Assembly (NCBI GenBank): GCA_040901765.1
Contig: JBBDYG010000059.1
Coordinates: forward strand, 1-29,558
Source: JBBDYG01 sp040901765
GTDB taxonomy: Bacteria; Planctomycetota; Planctomycetia; Pirellulales; Lacipirellulaceae
Length of the DNA stretch: 29,558 nucleotides
Direction of reading: 5' to 3'
Shown here: in pieces, positions 16,220 through 24,271 of the stretch
Position numbering within the stretch: the first letter of the stretch is position 1
Layout: each line of letters opens with the position of its first letter
Notes under the pieces: generated by a model
Told to the model about the DNA's origin: nothing
The model's input: the letters and a program-made list of their open reading frames with translations, nothing else
The model's database searches: none
Translations under genes and position numbers: made by a program

Positions 16220-17320
16220 TTATTTCGAGTTAGTGATGCGTCGGGCGAAGTCGAGCATGAAATCGCGAAGCGCTTCGACGCCCGCAAGGGGCATCGCGTT
16301 GTAGATCGATGCGCGGATGCCGCCCACCGATCGATGTCCTTTCAGCTCGGTCAGTCCACGACGCTGCGCTTCGCCGACGAACCGCTCGGTTAATTCTTCG
16401 TTGGGAAGCCGGAACGTCACGTTCATCAACGACCGGCACTCGGGGCGCGAATGCCCGCGATAAAAATCAGGATACTGGTCGAGCAAATCGTACAGCAGCT
16501 TTGCTTTACGTTGATTCACTCGATACATTTCGGCCAGTCCGCCGAACTCGGCCAACAACCAATCCGTAACGAGCTTTACGACGTAGATTGCAAACGTGGG
16601 CGCCGTGTTCCACAGCGAGGCATTCTCCGCGTGAAGCCGTAGGTTCAAATACCCAGGCAGCTTGTCGCCCGAGCGGGCCAGCAGATCCTTGCGGACAATC
16701 ACAATCGTGACACCGGCCGGGCCAGCGTTCTTTTGGGCGCAGGCATAGATCAAGCCGTATTTTGCTATATCCAAAGGTCGGTGGAGAAAGTCACTCGATG
16801 CATCGCAAACGAGCGGAACGTCATTGACGATTGGCTCCTCGGCGAACTGCACTCCCTCGATCGTTTCATTCGAGGTGAAATGCACGTACGCCGCATCAGC
16901 ATCAAGCTTCAACTCGCCGGAGGTGGGTAGCCGCGTGTAGTTCCCTTCCTTGCCATCCCAAGCGGCGCGGGCTTGGCCAAGCTGTTGGGCCTCTTTGAGA
17001 GCGCACTTACCCCATGAACCGGTGACGATGTAGTCGGCGCTTCGCCCGGTCCCCGCCAGATTCATGGGGACCATCGAAAACATCAGCCGACCGCCGCCCT
17101 GCAGAAATAACACTTCGTATTCATCACCGATCGACAGCAACTTCCGTAAGTTGGTCGTAGCTCCTTCCAAAATGGCGAGAAAGGGCTTGCTGCGATGGCT
17201 AATCTCGAGAATCGAGGCTCCCACTCCGGGCAGCGCAAGCATCTCGCGCTGTATTTGATCCAAAACCGGGACCGGAAGGACAGCCGGCCCGGCGGCGAAA
17301 TTATAGTGGCGTTCACTCAT
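16220..17320 (-). CDS. serC: Phosphoserine aminotransferase
   Basis: A 366-residue PLP enzyme that converts 3-phosphohydroxypyruvate and glutamate to phosphoserine and 2-oxoglutarate, the step after SerA. The N-terminus YNFAAGPAVLPVPVL and the segment FTSNETIEGVQF are hallmarks. The PLP lysine is Lys197 in ACAQKNAGPAG, and VCDASSDFLHRPLDIAKYG carries the residues around the cofactor. The start at 17320 gives the standard N-terminus; the frame stays open upstream to 17656 but that extension has no family similarity. There is no clear Shine-Dalgarno. The gene precedes serA in the same direction, so the two serine steps may be transcribed together. Confidence 0.95.
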   Translation of the reverse strand: MSERHYNFAAGPAVLPVPVLDQIQREMLALPGVGASILEISHRSKPFLAILEGATTNLRKLLSIGDEYEVLFLQGGGRLMFSMVPMNLAGTGRSADYIVTGSWGKCALKEAQQLGQARAAWDGKEGNYTRLPTSGELKLDADAAYVHFTSNETIEGVQFAEEPIVNDVPLVCDASSDFLHRPLDIAKYGLIYACAQKNAGPAGVTIVIVRKDLLARSGDKLPGYLNLRLHAENASLWNTAPTFAIYVVKLVTDWLLAEFGGLAEMYRVNQRKAKLLYDLLDQYPDFYRGHSRPECRSLMNVTFRLPNEELTERFVGEAQRRGLTELKGHRSVGGIRASIYNAMPLAGVEALRDFMLDFARRITNSK

Positions 17321-17723
17321 TGGGGTTTCAGGTAAGTTGAGCACTCGGCGAGTGATGGGCAGCCGTCGATGAAGGTCGCATTTTACCGCTCCGGCTGCGC
17401 CTTGGCGATGGGAGCCTCTTGCGGCAATTGCGTTGGCGGTTCGGGCAAGAATTACGCTATATCCCTTACGACCCGATGCCCCTGGCGAAGTTCGCGCCCC
17501 GGGATTCCGTAGGGAAGCGCCCCCGTCCGCACTAATTGCTACAACTGCTTCCCTCCTATGCAGACCAATTAAATTCGCTGGCCAACAGCGAGTTCGTAAC
17601 TTACCTTTCCTACGCCAGTGGTCGATATGGTAAAGCATCGATCTCCGGCGAGTCATTCCCCTGCGGCCAATCCGGCCAGCGACTGCCCCTACGATCTTCG
17701 GGCGAAAGACGGTTTTTCATATT
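17321..17723. other. Divergent intergenic region between serC and the BON-domain gene
   Basis: No gene could be supported in these 403 bases. The open frames that cross it are extensions or shadows without recognisable similarity. It should contain the promoters of serC (leftward) and of the BON gene (rightward), but no confident hexamer pair was found, and no riboswitch-like structure was evident by eye. Confidence 0.5.
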
Positions 17724-17963
17724 ATGGTCCAAACCCTTCCAGCGCCAGCATCCACTTCCCGGCTCTTGGAGCAGATTTCCGTGGCCCTCCAAGCCAGCCC
17801 CTATGTCCCCAGGCAGCGCGTGCTGGTGGAGACCCAAGAGGGTGCCGTGCGACTGAGAGGAAATGTGGATTCGTTCTTCCAGAAGCAAATGGCGCAGGAA
17901 GTGATCCGCCGCCTCGACGGCGTCGAGCAAATCGAAAACTTGCTCGAAGTAAGTTGGACGTAG
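17724..17963 (+). CDS. Small BON-domain protein
   Basis: A 79-residue protein that is almost entirely one BON domain. The pattern VLVETQEGAVRLRGNVDSF followed by KQMAQEVIRRLDGVEQIENLLEV matches the BON fold: a strand with G-V-L-G, a helix, then GV..I.N.L.V. BON domains in OsmY and related proteins are thought to bind membranes or other hydrophobic partners. No signal peptide is present, so a cytoplasmic or peripheral location is likely. The start at ATG 17724 leaves a short serine/proline-rich N-terminus. Its role here is unknown. Confidence 0.75.
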   Translation: MVQTLPAPASTSRLLEQISVALQASPYVPRQRVLVETQEGAVRLRGNVDSFFQKQMAQEVIRRLDGVEQIENLLEVSWT

Positions 17964-18107
17964 ATCGGTCAGTCTCGTAGCGTTGGCTTCCAGCCGATCG
18001 CGCGGCCGCTCCGGATTCGATTCGCCCGAACCGCTGCTTCTCGCCGCCCGCCCGGACTGATAAAATCCCCGGCAGTGATCCGTTCCATGCCGAGGGAGAC
18101 TACCACC

Positions 18108-19037
18108 ATGTGCCAAATGCGCCGAGCGTTCTGCGCCGCGTTTCTGTTCGCCGTTCTATCATTGTCGTTCGGGTACGCAGCCGAACCGATACCGGAGATT
18201 GGGCCGACCGGGCCGGTCGAGACGATCCAAGAGGGTTTCGCGTTCACCGAAGGTCCGGCCTGGGATGGCAAAGGGAATCTGTACTTCAGCGACATCCCAA
18301 ACGCACGAATACATCGGCTTGATCCACAAGGGAAAGTCTCCACGTTCACCGACAAGTCGGGCCACTCGAACGGCCTGATGTTCAACGCCGCCGGCGAGTT
18401 GGTGGCGTGCGAAATGGACGGTCAGGTCGTTGCCTGGAACGTGGATACCGGTGCCCGCCGAGTGCTCGCCGACAAGTACAACGGTGCGCGGTTTAATGCC
18501 CCCAACGATCTGGTGATTGATCAACAGGGCGGCATTTATTTTACCGATCCGCACTACCGCGCGCCGGAACCGCTGCCGCAAGGGATGCGCAGCGTTTACT
18601 ATATTGCGCCAGACGGGACCGTAACCCGGGTCGTCGAAGAGCTGCCGGCACCCAATGGAATCCTGCTCTCGCTCGACGAAAAAACCCTGTATGTGCTGCC
18701 GTCGGAGGACACGCAAATGCGGGCCTATGCGGTCCAGTCGCCTGGCAAGCTCGGTCCTGAGCGAATCTTCTGCCGGGTGAAGCAAGCCAAACCCGACGGC
18801 AATGGCGGGAGCGACGGAGCTACACTCGACGAACTCGGGAATCTCTACCTCACGACCGCACTGGGCGTGCAGGTTGTCTCACCTGATGGCGAACTGCTCG
18901 GCATCATCGAAGTGCCACAGCATCCCGCCAACGTCACCTTTGGCGGCCAAGATATGAAGACACTCTATGTCACCGCCCGAACCGGGCTGTATGCCATTCC
19001 GATGGAAGTGACGGGGCATCGGTACGGAGCGGAATAA
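18108..19037 (+). CDS. Secreted SMP-30/gluconolactonase-like beta-propeller
   Basis: A 309-residue protein with an N-terminal signal peptide (AFCAAFLFAVLSLSFGYAAEP). It has the six-bladed propeller pattern of the SMP-30/Gluconolactonase/LRE family. Family segments include EGPAWDGKGNLYFSDI, NGLMFNAAGELVACE, NAPNDLVIDQQGGIYFTDP and the late GGSDGATLDELGNLYLTT. In characterised members the conserved Glu, Asn and Asp of these segments hold a divalent metal and the enzyme opens sugar lactones; the same residues are visible here. I choose ATG 18108 because GGGAG lies about 10 bases upstream and the signal peptide follows; a GTG at 18075 would add 11 residues. It stands alone on its strand. The substrate is not determined. 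Confidence 0.88.
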   Translation: MCQMRRAFCAAFLFAVLSLSFGYAAEPIPEIGPTGPVETIQEGFAFTEGPAWDGKGNLYFSDIPNARIHRLDPQGKVSTFTDKSGHSNGLMFNAAGELVACEMDGQVVAWNVDTGARRVLADKYNGARFNAPNDLVIDQQGGIYFTDPHYRAPEPLPQGMRSVYYIAPDGTVTRVVEELPAPNGILLSLDEKTLYVLPSEDTQMRAYAVQSPGKLGPERIFCRVKQAKPDGNGGSDGATLDELGNLYLTTALGVQVVSPDGELLGIIEVPQHPANVTFGGQDMKTLYVTARTGLYAIPMEVTGHRYGAE

Positions 19038-19129
19038 TCCCAACTGATTAGCGCGGCTCCGGCCGCAACCAAATTTAGTCGGACTGGATCGTCCCTGCTG
19101 CGAATTTCTATGCACATGACGGAGTGAAC

Positions 19130-19218
19130 AGAAGGTCGCAAAGGGCGCAAAGTAAAGAGAAAACAGCGGCATCTTCGCATTCCAATTTTATTTTTCTTTG
19201 CGTACTTTGCGAGCTTCT
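19130..19218. repeat. Inverted repeat of the TCGCAAAG/CTTTGCGA type
   Basis: The arms TCGCAAAGGGCGCAAAG (19136-19152) and CTTTGCGTACTTTGCGA (19196-19212) pair at 15 of 17 positions. The flanks AGAAGGTCGC and GCGAGCTTCT extend the stem to about 19130-19218. It lies about 90 bases behind the gluconolactonase-like gene and could act as a hairpin in its 3' region. Confidence 0.65.
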
Positions 19219-19406
19219 GTAGAATTCTTCTTTCCAGCGTCTTTATCAAGGCTCCGCGCCTCATCGGCAGTTGTCGTAGGATCGCAGTAGAGGGCGGTTA
19301 TGAATCCCAAAGTCCTCGCCGCCTGCGCAATTCTTGAACGTTTGCAGTGTGGTGGAAATTTGAATGCCGGTTCTCGACGACGACTACATTCGACACGGAC
19401 TCGAGT

Positions 19407-19672
19407 TGGCGCGCGAGCATCGAGCGCGCCGTCCCCGGCGTGCGCAAGGCGGTCAAATGGAACCCACCGCTGTACGGTGTCGAAGGCCAGGTCTGGTTCC
19501 TCAGCTTTCATTGCTTCACGAAGTACTTCAAAGTGGCTTTCTTCCGCGGCACCTCGCTGCGTCCTGTCCCCCCCGGCGAGTCCGCTACCTCGACATTCAC
19601 GAGGACGACCCGCTTGACGAAGCGCAGTTCGACAGTTGGGTTCAAGCGAGCCGATTGCCCGGCGAACGAATG
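19407..19672 (+). pseudogene. DUF1801-domain protein, truncated and frameshifted
   Basis: One frame reads SIERAVPGVRKAVKWNPPLYG and FHCFTKYFKVAFFRGTSLRP, ending at PPGES near 19582. The other frame picks up at VRYLDIHEDDPLDEAQFDSW (from 19580) and continues through QASRLPGERM to 19672. Together they give the core and C-terminus of a DUF1801 (YdhG-like) protein. A small out-of-frame deletion lies at the junction, next to a run of seven C (about 19568-19574), and the expected N-terminal helix is not recognisable. The family call is firm and the gene is broken in at least one place. Confidence 0.7.
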
Positions 19673-19724
19673 TTAGGGGGCAGCGGAAAGCCAGACGTCT
19701 GTGAACTTCGGGTCCATCGTTCAT

Positions 19725-19799
19725 AGAGCGGTAGTCGACGATCTTTACGCCGCGCGCGATCAACACGGCATACGGCTGGTGGATAGACAGGACAAGCAC
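19725..19799 (-). pseudogene. N-terminal remnant of an ASCH-domain protein
   Basis: From GTG 19799 the minus strand reads MLVLSIHQPYAVLIARGVKI followed by VDYRS, the typical start of ASCH-domain (PUA-like, RNA-binding) proteins. After this the similarity ends abruptly; the frame stays open but runs antisense through the DUF1801 relic and carries no ASCH sequence. I read it as a truncated gene, about 25 codons long. A short fusion is possible but unlikely. Confidence 0.55.
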
Positions 19800-19883
19800 C
19801 TATAATGAATCGACCGGTGTCCGCTCGCGATTCAGCGGGTAGGCAATCCCCAGCCTACAATCTTGCTCGGTGCAGGCAAAACG

Positions 19884-20759
19884 ATGGGAGCAATTCGACA
19901 GCTCGATATGAGGCTAATGGACGATCTCTTCGGAATGGGCGGCGGCTACGTCCTCGAATTCTCCGACCAAACATTCGCGGAGTTCTTTGCTGACGAGCTC
20001 AAAGTTGATATCGATGATCCAAAGTTCAAGCTCGATGGGACGAGTAAAGCCAAGCGCCTACGATTTTTCTTAAAGAGCTGTGACCCTAAGCTTAGAATCC
20101 GCACGTTGATGGCGCTTTGGGAGTACCGGGAGGACCACCGACGGCGTAAAGGTATCGCGGAAAGCATCCCGGAAGCACAAGACCAATTCTGTGGTTTGAT
20201 CGAGCGCCTTGGTGGAAAGTGGCCAGGTGAGAAGAAACCTGGAACATCTATCGAACCTCTCACGGGGTTCGATTTGTCTCGGGCACAACTACTTATGCAG
20301 AAGCTGCTTGAACTTAGCCAACTTGACCCGCACCCGCGAGGATACGCCTTTGAAGGATTCCTGAAGGACATGTTTGACGCCAATGGCCTGGCAGCACGGG
20401 CATCGTTCCGGCTCGTCGGCGAGCAGATCGACGGCAGCTTCGAGCTAGCTGGCGAGACGTACCTACTCGAAGCGAAGTGGACCGGTCCAGCCATTGGAGC
20501 GGCGGAACTGCGGGCGTTCGACGGAAAGGTAGCAGATAAGGCGGCATGGTCGCGAGGCCTATTTGTTAGCCAAAGTGGCTTCACCCCCGACGGCCTTGAA
20601 GCCTTTGGGCGGGGAAAACGTGTTGTTTGCATGGACGGGCTCGATCTCTACGAAATGCTCGAAAGGAGGCTGCCGTTTGGTGAGGTGATGGCAAGAAAGG
20701 TTCGGCGCGCAGCGGAGAGCGGCGAGCCATTCATCCGTGTGCGCGAACTTTATATTTAG
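19884..20759 (+). CDS. Mrr-type PD-(D/E)XK restriction endonuclease-like protein
   Basis: A 291-residue protein with two parts. Residues 1-110 (DDLFGMGGGYVLEFSDQTF, then GTSKAKRLRFFL) form an N-terminal domain that I recognise from other restriction-endonuclease-like proteins but cannot name. Residues 150-291 carry a nuclease core: a helix with Glu157 in GYAFEGFLKDMF, Asp183 in GEQIDGSF, and Glu196-x-Lys198 in YLLEAKW, the Mrr/PD-(D/E)XK catalytic pattern. The catalytic set is complete, so it may cut DNA. I choose ATG 19884 because the conserved part starts there; a TTG at 19863 is an alternative. A TATAAT lies at 19801-19806. The next gene begins 46 bases behind its stop on the same strand and encodes a cyclase-like protein; the two may form one system. 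Confidence 0.8.
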   Translation: MGAIRQLDMRLMDDLFGMGGGYVLEFSDQTFAEFFADELKVDIDDPKFKLDGTSKAKRLRFFLKSCDPKLRIRTLMALWEYREDHRRRKGIAESIPEAQDQFCGLIERLGGKWPGEKKPGTSIEPLTGFDLSRAQLLMQKLLELSQLDPHPRGYAFEGFLKDMFDANGLAARASFRLVGEQIDGSFELAGETYLLEAKWTGPAIGAAELRAFDGKVADKAAWSRGLFVSQSGFTPDGLEAFGRGKRVVCMDGLDLYEMLERRLPFGEVMARKVRRAAESGEPFIRVRELYI

Positions 20760-20805
20760 TGAATGTGAGGCGAGTTCGCGCCTGACTGCATCAAGGGCAA
20801 TTCCA

Positions 20806-22005
20806 ATGGGTGACATTAGGGATTTCGTCGAGCGAGCCGCCGAAATGTACGGCGTTCATCAAGACACCGTCCTCGGCAATAGTGAACTTTATCGTCACCA
20901 GGGGCTCTGTACAACCAAAAAAGCAGCCTCGGAATTCATCAAGGCCGCGTACAACGCCAGTCTCATTCCGGACGAAGGTCGCTACCCCGTCACTTGCTTG
21001 ATGTGCTATCGAGCGGACGACGCAACTCAATTTCACACGCTCTTCAGCGAACCTCTCGAGTCATCGGCGGAGGAAGTGGCCAAACTCTCCCACGCGATTG
21101 ACAATCGGAGCCACATTGCGTGCATTTGCGAAGAAGATCGAATCATGCTCGGCGGATTTAACGTCAACATGCTGTACAGCCAGCGCGAATACGGATACTT
21201 CTCGGGGCGGTTGGCCAATCCGCTGAAGGTGCGGATCAAGGGGCCGGGAAACATCGAGGTGTCCTGCACCGGCGGTGCATTGGTGTTCCGTGGCGGCCAT
21301 ATTTCCGAAGAATCCCTGCTAACATTTAGTAATTCGATGAAGCGTTTGGTGGCGCGAGTTACCGAAGAACTGAGGAAAACTCGAGAAGAATTGATTGAAT
21401 CTCTCGACCACATTTTCAATGACTTCATGCGGGAGATCGTTCGGTTGGGACATGGAGGCATGGTGATTTTTGCCGACACACCGAGGGCAATGCACTTCTC
21501 GTCACTTCGTCAAACGAATTGCTATTACTTCGGGCAGTTGCTGTGCAGTTATTGGGACGAGTTAGCAGAATTGGTGAAAGCTGCCGGCGGCGTTGGGAAA
21601 CTTCTCAATATGCCTGACCGCAGTCACCTGACTCCGTACATGATGAATGTTACGAGGGCTACCGAGCAATTGGAGAATTCTCTTCCAGCCATCGCCAACC
21701 TTTCTGGCATGGATGGTGCGATCGTCCTCACTTATGGTTGCAATGTCGGTGCATTCAACGCGATCATCGATCGGCAAAAGGAGCCTGAATCCGATCCGAA
21801 ACTGATCGGCGTCGACGGCAAAGCTATTGATTACCAGGAGACCTTTGGACACCGAGGCTCGCGGCATCAATCGGCGCTTCTTTACGCCCGGTCAGTTCCA
21901 GACAGTTTTGTATTTGTCATCTCGCAGGATGGCTCAATCTCCACTTTTCACAACCCAAGCAATGGAACTGTAATTTGCGAGTTCGGCCTACGACCGATGG
22001 AGTGA
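20806..22005 (+). CDS. DisA_N (diadenylate cyclase)-like protein with N-terminal sensor region
   Basis: A 399-residue protein. The C-terminal part resembles the DisA_N fold, which joins two ATP into c-di-AMP. It has the DGA motif at 303-305 (SGMDGAIVLTYG), a GSRHQSAL segment at 351-358 where active enzymes usually have RHR, and FVISQDGSIS at 370-379 in place of the VVSEETGxIS strand. The N-terminal region (about 40-230, with HGGMVIFAD near 216-224) resembles the DACNV sensor domains described in front of such cyclases; this name is from memory and needs an HMM check. A likely linker helix is ELRKTREELIESLDHIFNDF. The start at ATG 20806 follows a weak AAGGG. There is no membrane segment. The product and its partner nuclease upstream suggest a nucleotide-signalled response. 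Confidence 0.7.
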   Translation: MGDIRDFVERAAEMYGVHQDTVLGNSELYRHQGLCTTKKAASEFIKAAYNASLIPDEGRYPVTCLMCYRADDATQFHTLFSEPLESSAEEVAKLSHAIDNRSHIACICEEDRIMLGGFNVNMLYSQREYGYFSGRLANPLKVRIKGPGNIEVSCTGGALVFRGGHISEESLLTFSNSMKRLVARVTEELRKTREELIESLDHIFNDFMREIVRLGHGGMVIFADTPRAMHFSSLRQTNCYYFGQLLCSYWDELAELVKAAGGVGKLLNMPDRSHLTPYMMNVTRATEQLENSLPAIANLSGMDGAIVLTYGCNVGAFNAIIDRQKEPESDPKLIGVDGKAIDYQETFGHRGSRHQSALLYARSVPDSFVFVISQDGSISTFHNPSNGTVICEFGLRPME

Positions 22006-22088
22006 TTCTTGTCGGAACGATGGACGTTTGACGACAGCAGAGAAAGTGGCCATGCCGTTGGTCGCGTAGAAGGCCGCTGCCAACAACT

Positions 22089-22277
22089 ATCAAGAAAACG
22101 ACAACAACTAAGAAGACGAAGAGCGGTGCAAAGTCAGGAAAAGCAGGAGCCTCCCCCTCTCACCTGACCGATGTGAGAATCAAGGAGCTGAACGACTGGC
22201 GGGGCGAGACGCTCGCTCGGATCCGAATTCTCATCCACGAGGCCGGAATCATCTGCACCGGTGAGACGTACAAGAAT
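22089..22277 (+). pseudogene. DUF1801-domain remnant with internal deletion
   Basis: An open stretch reads a Lys/Thr-rich leader (IKKTTTTKKTKSGAKSGKAG), then VRIKELNDWRGETLARIRIL, then HEAGIICTGETYKN. This is the N-terminus of a WRGETLAR-type DUF1801 protein. About 18-20 residues usually found between HEA and GIICTGETY (the conserved KW...P segment) are absent, and similarity stops after YKN. No convincing start codon precedes the leader. It differs from the DUF1801 relic at 19407, so it is not the other half of the same gene. Confidence 0.65.
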
Positions 22278-22297
22278 CGCAGACGAGCGACTCAAAC

Positions 22298-23989
22298 CTA
22301 CTCTTCGCGCCCGAAGCACGCCAAGCACATATCGTCGCTCTGCGCGAAGCCGTCGACGAATTTACTCACGTCTCCTAACACGCGCTGCCCAAGTTCAGCG
22401 ACCTTGATGTTGGAAACCGCAATCTGGCAGGTAAGTCGCTCGGTGCCGTAGAGTTCTCGCTTGGCATTCATCGCTTCGCTGAAGCCATCGGTGTAGATGG
22501 TCACGCAATCGCCGGGTTCGAGCATTCGGATGCACGACTCGTATTCGTACCCATCCGCGACTCCCAGTGGCAAGCCAGCCAGATCTTCACCCAGTTCTTC
22601 GACTTTGCCATCAATCGATCGCAACAGCGGCGCCATGTGGCCGGCGTTGACGATCGTGAGTTGATGCTCGCGCGGGTCGACCACGGCAACGATCATCGTC
22701 ACGAAGCGATCCTCCCAATCGTGTTCGAGAAACGACCGATTGATTTGCCGTACTGCCTGGGCCGGATCGCGCTCGCTAGCCAGCGAAAACCGCACATCGC
22801 TGGAGAGGCGAGCCATGAGCAGGGCCGCCGCGACGCCCTTACCTGCCACGTCGCCGACAATCACGGCAAAACGACCGTCGGGCAAGAGCACGTAATCATA
22901 GTAGTCGCCCCCCACCTGCCGGGCGGATTGGTAATAATCGAAGAAGGAATAGCCGGGCACTTTCGGTGGCGCCGCTGGAAGCAGGCCCCGCTGCATTTGC
23001 CGCGCGAGTTCCAGATCACGTTGTACGGCCCGTTGCTCGATCGCCTGCTCGTGCATCTTGGCATTGTCCATCGACAACGCTGCCTGGCCGGCTACGCCCG
23101 CCAGCACTTCCAAATCCTCGTCCGTGAACCGGCTCCGCTGATTCATCGTGTCGATCTGGATCGCGCCGAGCGGCTCACCATCGCTGTCGATCATCGGCGC
23201 GCAGATCATCGAACGAATCCGCAGGTCGGTGATGCTCTGTGCCATGTTAAATCGCTGGTCGGTCGCTGCGTCGGCCGATAGAATCGCCCGCCGCGATCGC
23301 ATTGCCTCTTCGATGATCGTGCGGCTGAATCGCATTTTTTCGTCAACATCCGAACGGCGCGCCTTGTCGGCCACCGAAACCAGCGGCCCGCCAGGCTTCG
23401 CAGGCATGACGATAAACCCGCGATCGGCCTGCACGAAAATCTTAAACAGGCTGTCGAGCAGCTTCGGTAGAATCTCTTCGACGGTAAGCGTCTTGCCCAA
23501 GTTGTGCGAGATCTCGATCATCGCACCGAGCTTGACCTCGGGATTCGCGGACAGTCGCCAACTGCCCGTGCCCGGGCCAAGGTCGAGGGTTGCTTGGACA
23601 TTGGCGAGTTGGTCGCCTTCCGATCCATCATCATCTTCGAGCGGAGCCGACAGCGATGACTCATGCAAGGACGGTATCCCGCCTAAGGAAGCCGGCGCCC
23701 CTCCGAAGCTGAAAGCGAGTAACTGATCGCAGACTAAAATCTGATCGCCATCCGAAAGCGGCGCCCGGTCGCCGACCCGCTCGTTATTCACGAACGTTCC
23801 ATTGCGACTGCCGAGGTCTTCCAGGTAAAACCGACCGCCGTCTTCTCGAACGAGCGCATGCCGCCGGCTGACCGCCGCGACATCCAGAGAAACAGCGCAA
23901 TCGGAACTACGGCCGATTACCGATTCACCGTTGGCCAACTCGAATCGCCGGCCAGGCTCGCGCCCTTGAACAACTTGCAGAAAGGCCAT
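22298..23989 (-). CDS. FHA-GAF-PP2C (SpoIIE-type) phosphatase
   Basis: A 563-residue cytoplasmic signalling protein. Residues 1-95 form an FHA domain that binds phosphothreonine peptides, with GRSSDC (26-31), SRRH (41-44) and SRNGTF (61-66). Residues about 160-320 form a GAF sensor domain (RGFIVMPAKPGG, SMICAPMIDSDGEPLGAIQID). The C-terminal region from about 335 is a SpoIIE/RsbU-type PP2C phosphatase. It begins with the helix RDLELARQMQRGLLP and has metal-binding aspartates in GGDYYDYV and VGDVAGKGVAAALLMARL, and IYTDGFSEAMN near the end. Such proteins often reverse serine/threonine phosphorylation in partner-switching pathways. The ATG at 23989 gives a standard N-terminus. It stands alone, convergent with the DUF1801 remnant. 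Confidence 0.93.
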   Translation of the reverse strand: MAFLQVVQGREPGRRFELANGESVIGRSSDCAVSLDVAAVSRRHALVREDGGRFYLEDLGSRNGTFVNNERVGDRAPLSDGDQILVCDQLLAFSFGGAPASLGGIPSLHESSLSAPLEDDDGSEGDQLANVQATLDLGPGTGSWRLSANPEVKLGAMIEISHNLGKTLTVEEILPKLLDSLFKIFVQADRGFIVMPAKPGGPLVSVADKARRSDVDEKMRFSRTIIEEAMRSRRAILSADAATDQRFNMAQSITDLRIRSMICAPMIDSDGEPLGAIQIDTMNQRSRFTDEDLEVLAGVAGQAALSMDNAKMHEQAIEQRAVQRDLELARQMQRGLLPAAPPKVPGYSFFDYYQSARQVGGDYYDYVLLPDGRFAVIVGDVAGKGVAAALLMARLSSDVRFSLASERDPAQAVRQINRSFLEHDWEDRFVTMIVAVVDPREHQLTIVNAGHMAPLLRSIDGKVEELGEDLAGLPLGVADGYEYESCIRMLEPGDCVTIYTDGFSEAMNAKRELYGTERLTCQIAVSNIKVAELGQRVLGDVSKFVDGFAQSDDMCLACFGREE

Positions 23990-24200
23990 GATCCCTCAGC
24001 CCCAGTGCATTGGGAGCCGTTCGAAAAACCTTGTCGCCATGCCGAGCAACGCCGACATTGTTCCTATTCTAAGAGAGAGCTAACCGCCGCAAAAGCCACC
24101 GCTGGCGGCGGAAATGCCGTTCCGGACTTGATTTTTCGGCCCTTGGCAAATAACTTTCTAACAGGCCCGGCGGTCTGCGGGAATCTCATCGCCGAATCTT

Positions 24201-24271
24201 TGGGGAATGGTGTAACGGTAGCACGAAGGATTCTGATTCCTTTAGTCTAGGTTCAAATCCTAGTTCCCCAG
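24201..24271 (+). tRNA. tRNA-Gln (CTG anticodon)
   Basis: The acceptor stem TGGGGAA (24201-24207) pairs with TTCCCCA (24264-24270), with G as discriminator. The anticodon stem AAGGA/TCCTT holds the loop TTCTGAT, giving CTG at 24233-24235, which reads CAG. The T arm contains GGTTCAAATCC. CCA is not encoded. The 3' part (24253-24271) also forms the last codons of a recombinase on the other strand, so this tRNA is the probable integration site of the element to its right. Confidence 0.93.

Noticed and set aside
17321..17656. N-terminal extension of serC to 17656
   Set aside because: The canonical SerC N-terminus starts at 17320; the extra 112 codons have no family similarity.
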